Shown: piece after piece, positions 7,034 to 9,183 of the stretch
Layout of the letters: each line of letters opens with the position of its first letter
Numbering within the stretch: position 1 is the stretch's first letter
Assembly: GCA_018400625.1 (NCBI GenBank)
Contig: JAGYMJ010000556.1
Span: 1-9,183 of the forward strand
DNA from: Planctomycetota bacterium
Lineage (GTDB): Bacteria; Planctomycetota; Brocadiia; SM23-32
DNA length: 9,183 bases
Direction: 5' to 3'
Notes under the pieces: model-generated
Databases searched by the model: none
Seen by the model: only the letters and a program-made list of their open reading frames with translations
Told to the model about the DNA's origin: nothing
Program-made: the position numbers and the translations under genes

Positions 7034-8932
7034 TCATTCAATTGACTGCACGGTCAAGACGATCTTCACGGGGGCGTCTCCACCGTCCGTCTCTAAAACA
7101 AAATGCACATCACCAACCGGGATGACCTCGCCGTCGGAGCAGCCAAAAATGTCTTCATCCGCTCCTACTATACCGTTTTCGGTGTTCAAAAGGACATATT
7201 GGTTCCCTGCTTCGGGAGCGTACCCGTTTTCTACGGTAAGCTGTAAACGGGCACCGTCTATATCGGCTTGCCCGGCGGCGACAAATCCGTCTTCTTCGGC
7301 GCCCGGGCCGAGTTCAACATTCCATGTTTGACCGCTCAAATCGACATTAGCGGCCTCAATACGCCCTCCGGCGTACTCAAATTCCCCTGCGGACAGGTTG
7401 ATGCGACGTTCAACGGCAAACCGGCCGTCTTCGACACGCAGAAGCCGATCTTCGGCATTCGAGTAATTACCGGAGACCTTAAACGTCTGCGGGCCTCTTT
7501 TAACGAGCGCACCGGGCCCCGAGATATTCCCGCTGAACGCTGAATCTTCCGTCGAATCGATGGTAAGCCGCCCGCCGTCAAGCTTAACTTCGGCGTCGGG
7601 CCACAGCATATCGCCTTCCCAATCGTTGATACCGCTCACGGTCTGATCCAGCCCGTTCATATCAAAAGCCGCGGCTGTCGCCACATAGAGCATCCCGGGG
7701 CCTAAATGACCTGCAAATTCTATGGTTGTTTCGTCCGCCTGCTCGTCTTGCGGGATATTCACCTTTTCCAATTGCAGGGTACCACGTTCGATATAGGTAC
7801 CGCCGGTAGAGGTATTTTGATCGCCGATATTGCCGCGCACGCTCGTAGCGCTTCCACGTCTCCTGGACCTGAAGAAAATGGCTCCTTCGCCATGCACTCC
7901 GCCCGAGGCATCCACGCTTCCTGGCGCATCCTGACCGCTGCCAAGGTCGATGAAAGTATTCTCAGCCAAGTGGATAGTCGGAACCGGCTGGTTGCCGGCC
8001 TGGGCAATATTTTCGACCTTCAGGGTGAGGCTTACATCGGAAGACTCATTCAACGGTTTTTCGAGCCGGAGCGTGCCATTATTACGGACAAGTGAGCATT
8101 GGAAAGTTACGTCCTCACCTCCCGTATCGTAAGCGTTCATATACGCTGTACCGGAGACGGAAAGCTGTGCGCCGAGGCGCACAGCGCGTTTCACCAGCAG
8201 TCTCGCACTTCCGCTGAGTCCGAACGGTCTGGAAACGCTTAAAAGGGCCGGCAATTCTTCATCGTCATCGGCAACACGCTGATCGTTGAGCAGGAGGTTG
8301 ATCCCGCTGCAACTCAGCCGTTTGACCGAGACCCGGGATTGCAGTTCGAGAATGGCGCCCTTCTCTCCGCTTTTACCGCTGATCCGCATAGAGCCGTCGC
8401 GTTGTAAACCCCGCCCTACAACGACGCGCGCCCTGTTCTCGCTCGAAAAATTCAACCTGGAAAGCCCATCGGCTGTGAGTTCAACCGGCACAAGGAGCAC
8501 AAGGTCCTGGGCGGCATCAGAACTCTGTAAAAGTGGATCCTGATGCGACAGGACCAGGGTTGCAGGCTCGTCCTCTTCAAGCGATTTCAGGGTATAGGCG
8601 CGCTCACCTGTCGCTTCGATTGTCAGTTTGCCGACACTTACCTCGCCGTGCAGGAGGATAATCTGAGGGGCATCTTTTTGTGTGGAATCACCAAGAACAA
8701 CCGAATCGCCCTCGCCGGGCTGAAAAGACGCCGATTCCCATTCTTCATCACCGACCTTCATTTCCCAGTTTTCCACAGAATTCCAGGCGTTATCCGCCGC
8801 CTTGCCGGCCCATCGGAAATCATGCGGGCCGGATGGATCAACTTCCTCAGCGGCCACGCCGCCCGGCATAGCGAATAAACTGAACGATAAGATCATAACT
8901 TTCAAAACATTATAGAATTTCATAGCTTTCAT
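7034..8932 (-). CDS. Secreted autotransporter-associated beta-strand (PATR-like) protein
   Basis: The product has 632 residues from the chosen ATG at 8932; a longer frame could start at 8938. The 8932 start is preferred because AAGGAGG lies 8 nt upstream, against only 2 nt for the other ATG. Residues 1-28 form a clear signal peptide (basic MKAMKFYNVLK, hydrophobic VMILSFSLFAM, cut at VAA/EE). The N-terminal motif FRWAGKAADNAWNSVENW (about 35-52) is typical of beta-strand repeat proteins that open with a W.G....W....NW pattern. GTYIERGTLQLEKV (about 379) and SGNISGPGALVKRGPQTF (about 467) match the autotransporter-associated beta strand repeat. The last 75 residues (ENGYAPEAGNQYVLL through VKIVLTV) match the usual ending of such proteins. 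No beta-barrel, PEP-CTERM or other anchor follows, so the protein may be released. I expect an elongated beta-helix-like fold; the ligand is unknown. Confidence 0.88.
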   Translation of the reverse strand: MKAMKFYNVLKVMILSFSLFAMPGGVAAEEVDPSGPHDFRWAGKAADNAWNSVENWEMKVGDEEWESASFQPGEGDSVVLGDSTQKDAPQIILLHGEVSVGKLTIEATGERAYTLKSLEEDEPATLVLSHQDPLLQSSDAAQDLVLLVPVELTADGLSRLNFSSENRARVVVGRGLQRDGSMRISGKSGEKGAILELQSRVSVKRLSCSGINLLLNDQRVADDDEELPALLSVSRPFGLSGSARLLVKRAVRLGAQLSVSGTAYMNAYDTGGEDVTFQCSLVRNNGTLRLEKPLNESSDVSLTLKVENIAQAGNQPVPTIHLAENTFIDLGSGQDAPGSVDASGGVHGEGAIFFRSRRRGSATSVRGNIGDQNTSTGGTYIERGTLQLEKVNIPQDEQADETTIEFAGHLGPGMLYVATAAAFDMNGLDQTVSGINDWEGDMLWPDAEVKLDGGRLTIDSTEDSAFSGNISGPGALVKRGPQTFKVSGNYSNAEDRLLRVEDGRFAVERRINLSAGEFEYAGGRIEAANVDLSGQTWNVELGPGAEEDGFVAAGQADIDGARLQLTVENGYAPEAGNQYVLLNTENGIVGADEDIFGCSDGEVIPVGDVHFVLETDGGDAPVKIVLTVQSIE

Positions 8933-8940
8933 GAGCATGG

Positions 8941-8947
8941 CCTCCTT
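8941..8947 (-). promoter_or_regulatory. Strong ribosome binding site deciding the start of the beta-strand protein
   Basis: AAGGAGG is a near-perfect anti-16S match. It lies 8 nt from the ATG at 8932 and only 2 nt from the ATG at 8938, so it favours the shorter product. The signal peptide is intact with either start. Confidence 0.8.
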
Positions 8948-9024
8948 TTTTGCAAGAACTCAGTTTTAGAAACGCAACGTAAATATTCAGTGAACCCCAT
9001 GGCACTCTACCTTATCTTTTGCAA

Positions 9025-9060
9025 CATCCCCGCCGTGCCTTGTGCCGGTGGAATGAAGAT
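9025..9060 (-). repeat. 36-bp repeat, copy C (upstream of the beta-strand protein gene)
   Basis: It matches copies A and B except for C at the variable position (9032 on the plus strand is g). It points toward the beta-strand protein gene and ends 92 bp before the chosen start codon. As in copy A, CACTGA follows exactly 32 nt later on the gene side. Confidence 0.9.
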
Positions 9061-9093
9061 CAAATGTTATGTCTTGAAATTCATAGACGGAGA

Positions 9094-9161
9094 TAATGCG
9101 CCCCGCCCGGCCCTGCCCGAAAGCGCCCGGCGGGACGGGCAGGGCCGGGCGGGGCGCATTA
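9094..9161. repeat. Perfect 26-bp GC-rich hairpin of the same repeat family
   Basis: The arms 9094-9119 and 9136-9161 are exact reverse complements over 26 bp (outer edge TAATGCGCCCCGCCC) around a 16-nt loop that can pair further. It sits 33 bp from copy C, much as the inner palindrome sits 27 bp from copy A. The flank AACGGCTAAA on the right echoes the flanks of the inner palindrome at 6608-6701. The window ends 22 bp later, so the element is probably incomplete here. Confidence 0.85.
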
Positions 9162-9183
9162 ACGGCTAAAGGGTATTGCGTGC

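Noticed and set aside
6608..9161. Repeats as a CRISPR array
   Set aside because: There are only three copies of the core, in mixed orientation and unevenly spaced, with a gene between two of them and no regular unique spacers.

Overview
The window holds two large genes for exported proteins, both on the minus strand, plus intergenic DNA carrying a palindromic repeat family. No housekeeping gene is present, so taxonomy is weak. The protein types (a giant mosaic of RCC1, WD40, InlB-like and choice-of-anchor U-like domains ending in a CFI-box; a secreted autotransporter-associated beta-strand protein), the acidic Asp/Glu-rich proteins and the repeat-filled intergenic DNA fit a Gram-negative bacterium of the PVC group (Kiritimatiellota/Verrucomicrobiota-like). 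This is an inference, not a sequence match.

Layout from low to high coordinate: 1-138 is a non-coding strip with a 9-bp hairpin. 139-6420 (minus) encodes a 2093-residue secreted mosaic protein. 6421-7033 is a 613-bp spacer holding the ribosome binding site of that gene, a 213-bp palindromic element (6545-6757) bounded by inverted copies of a 36-bp sequence, and a pair of tight GC hairpins (6863-6902) downstream of the next gene. 7034-8932 (minus) encodes a 632-residue secreted protein predicted to be rich in beta structure. 8933-9183 holds its strong ribosome binding site, a third copy of the 36-bp sequence and a perfect 26-bp hairpin of the same repeat family, cut by the window edge.

The main protein-level observation is in the large gene. 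Four RCC1 blades are followed by a complete set of seven WD40 repeats, then by three more RCC1 blades and a closing strand. It reads as one seven-bladed propeller inserted into a loop of another. Downstream come two InlB-like repeats, a tandemly duplicated three-part module of about 320 residues, and a CFI-box C-terminal domain.

The main DNA-level observation is the 36-bp sequence. It is identical in three copies except at one position, and lies in the same orientation 92-124 bp upstream of both genes. The two genes are probably transcribed separately, since a long spacer with a palindromic element lies between them. Both products carry export signals and probably act at the cell surface or outside the cell. 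Nothing in the sequence shows that they act together.
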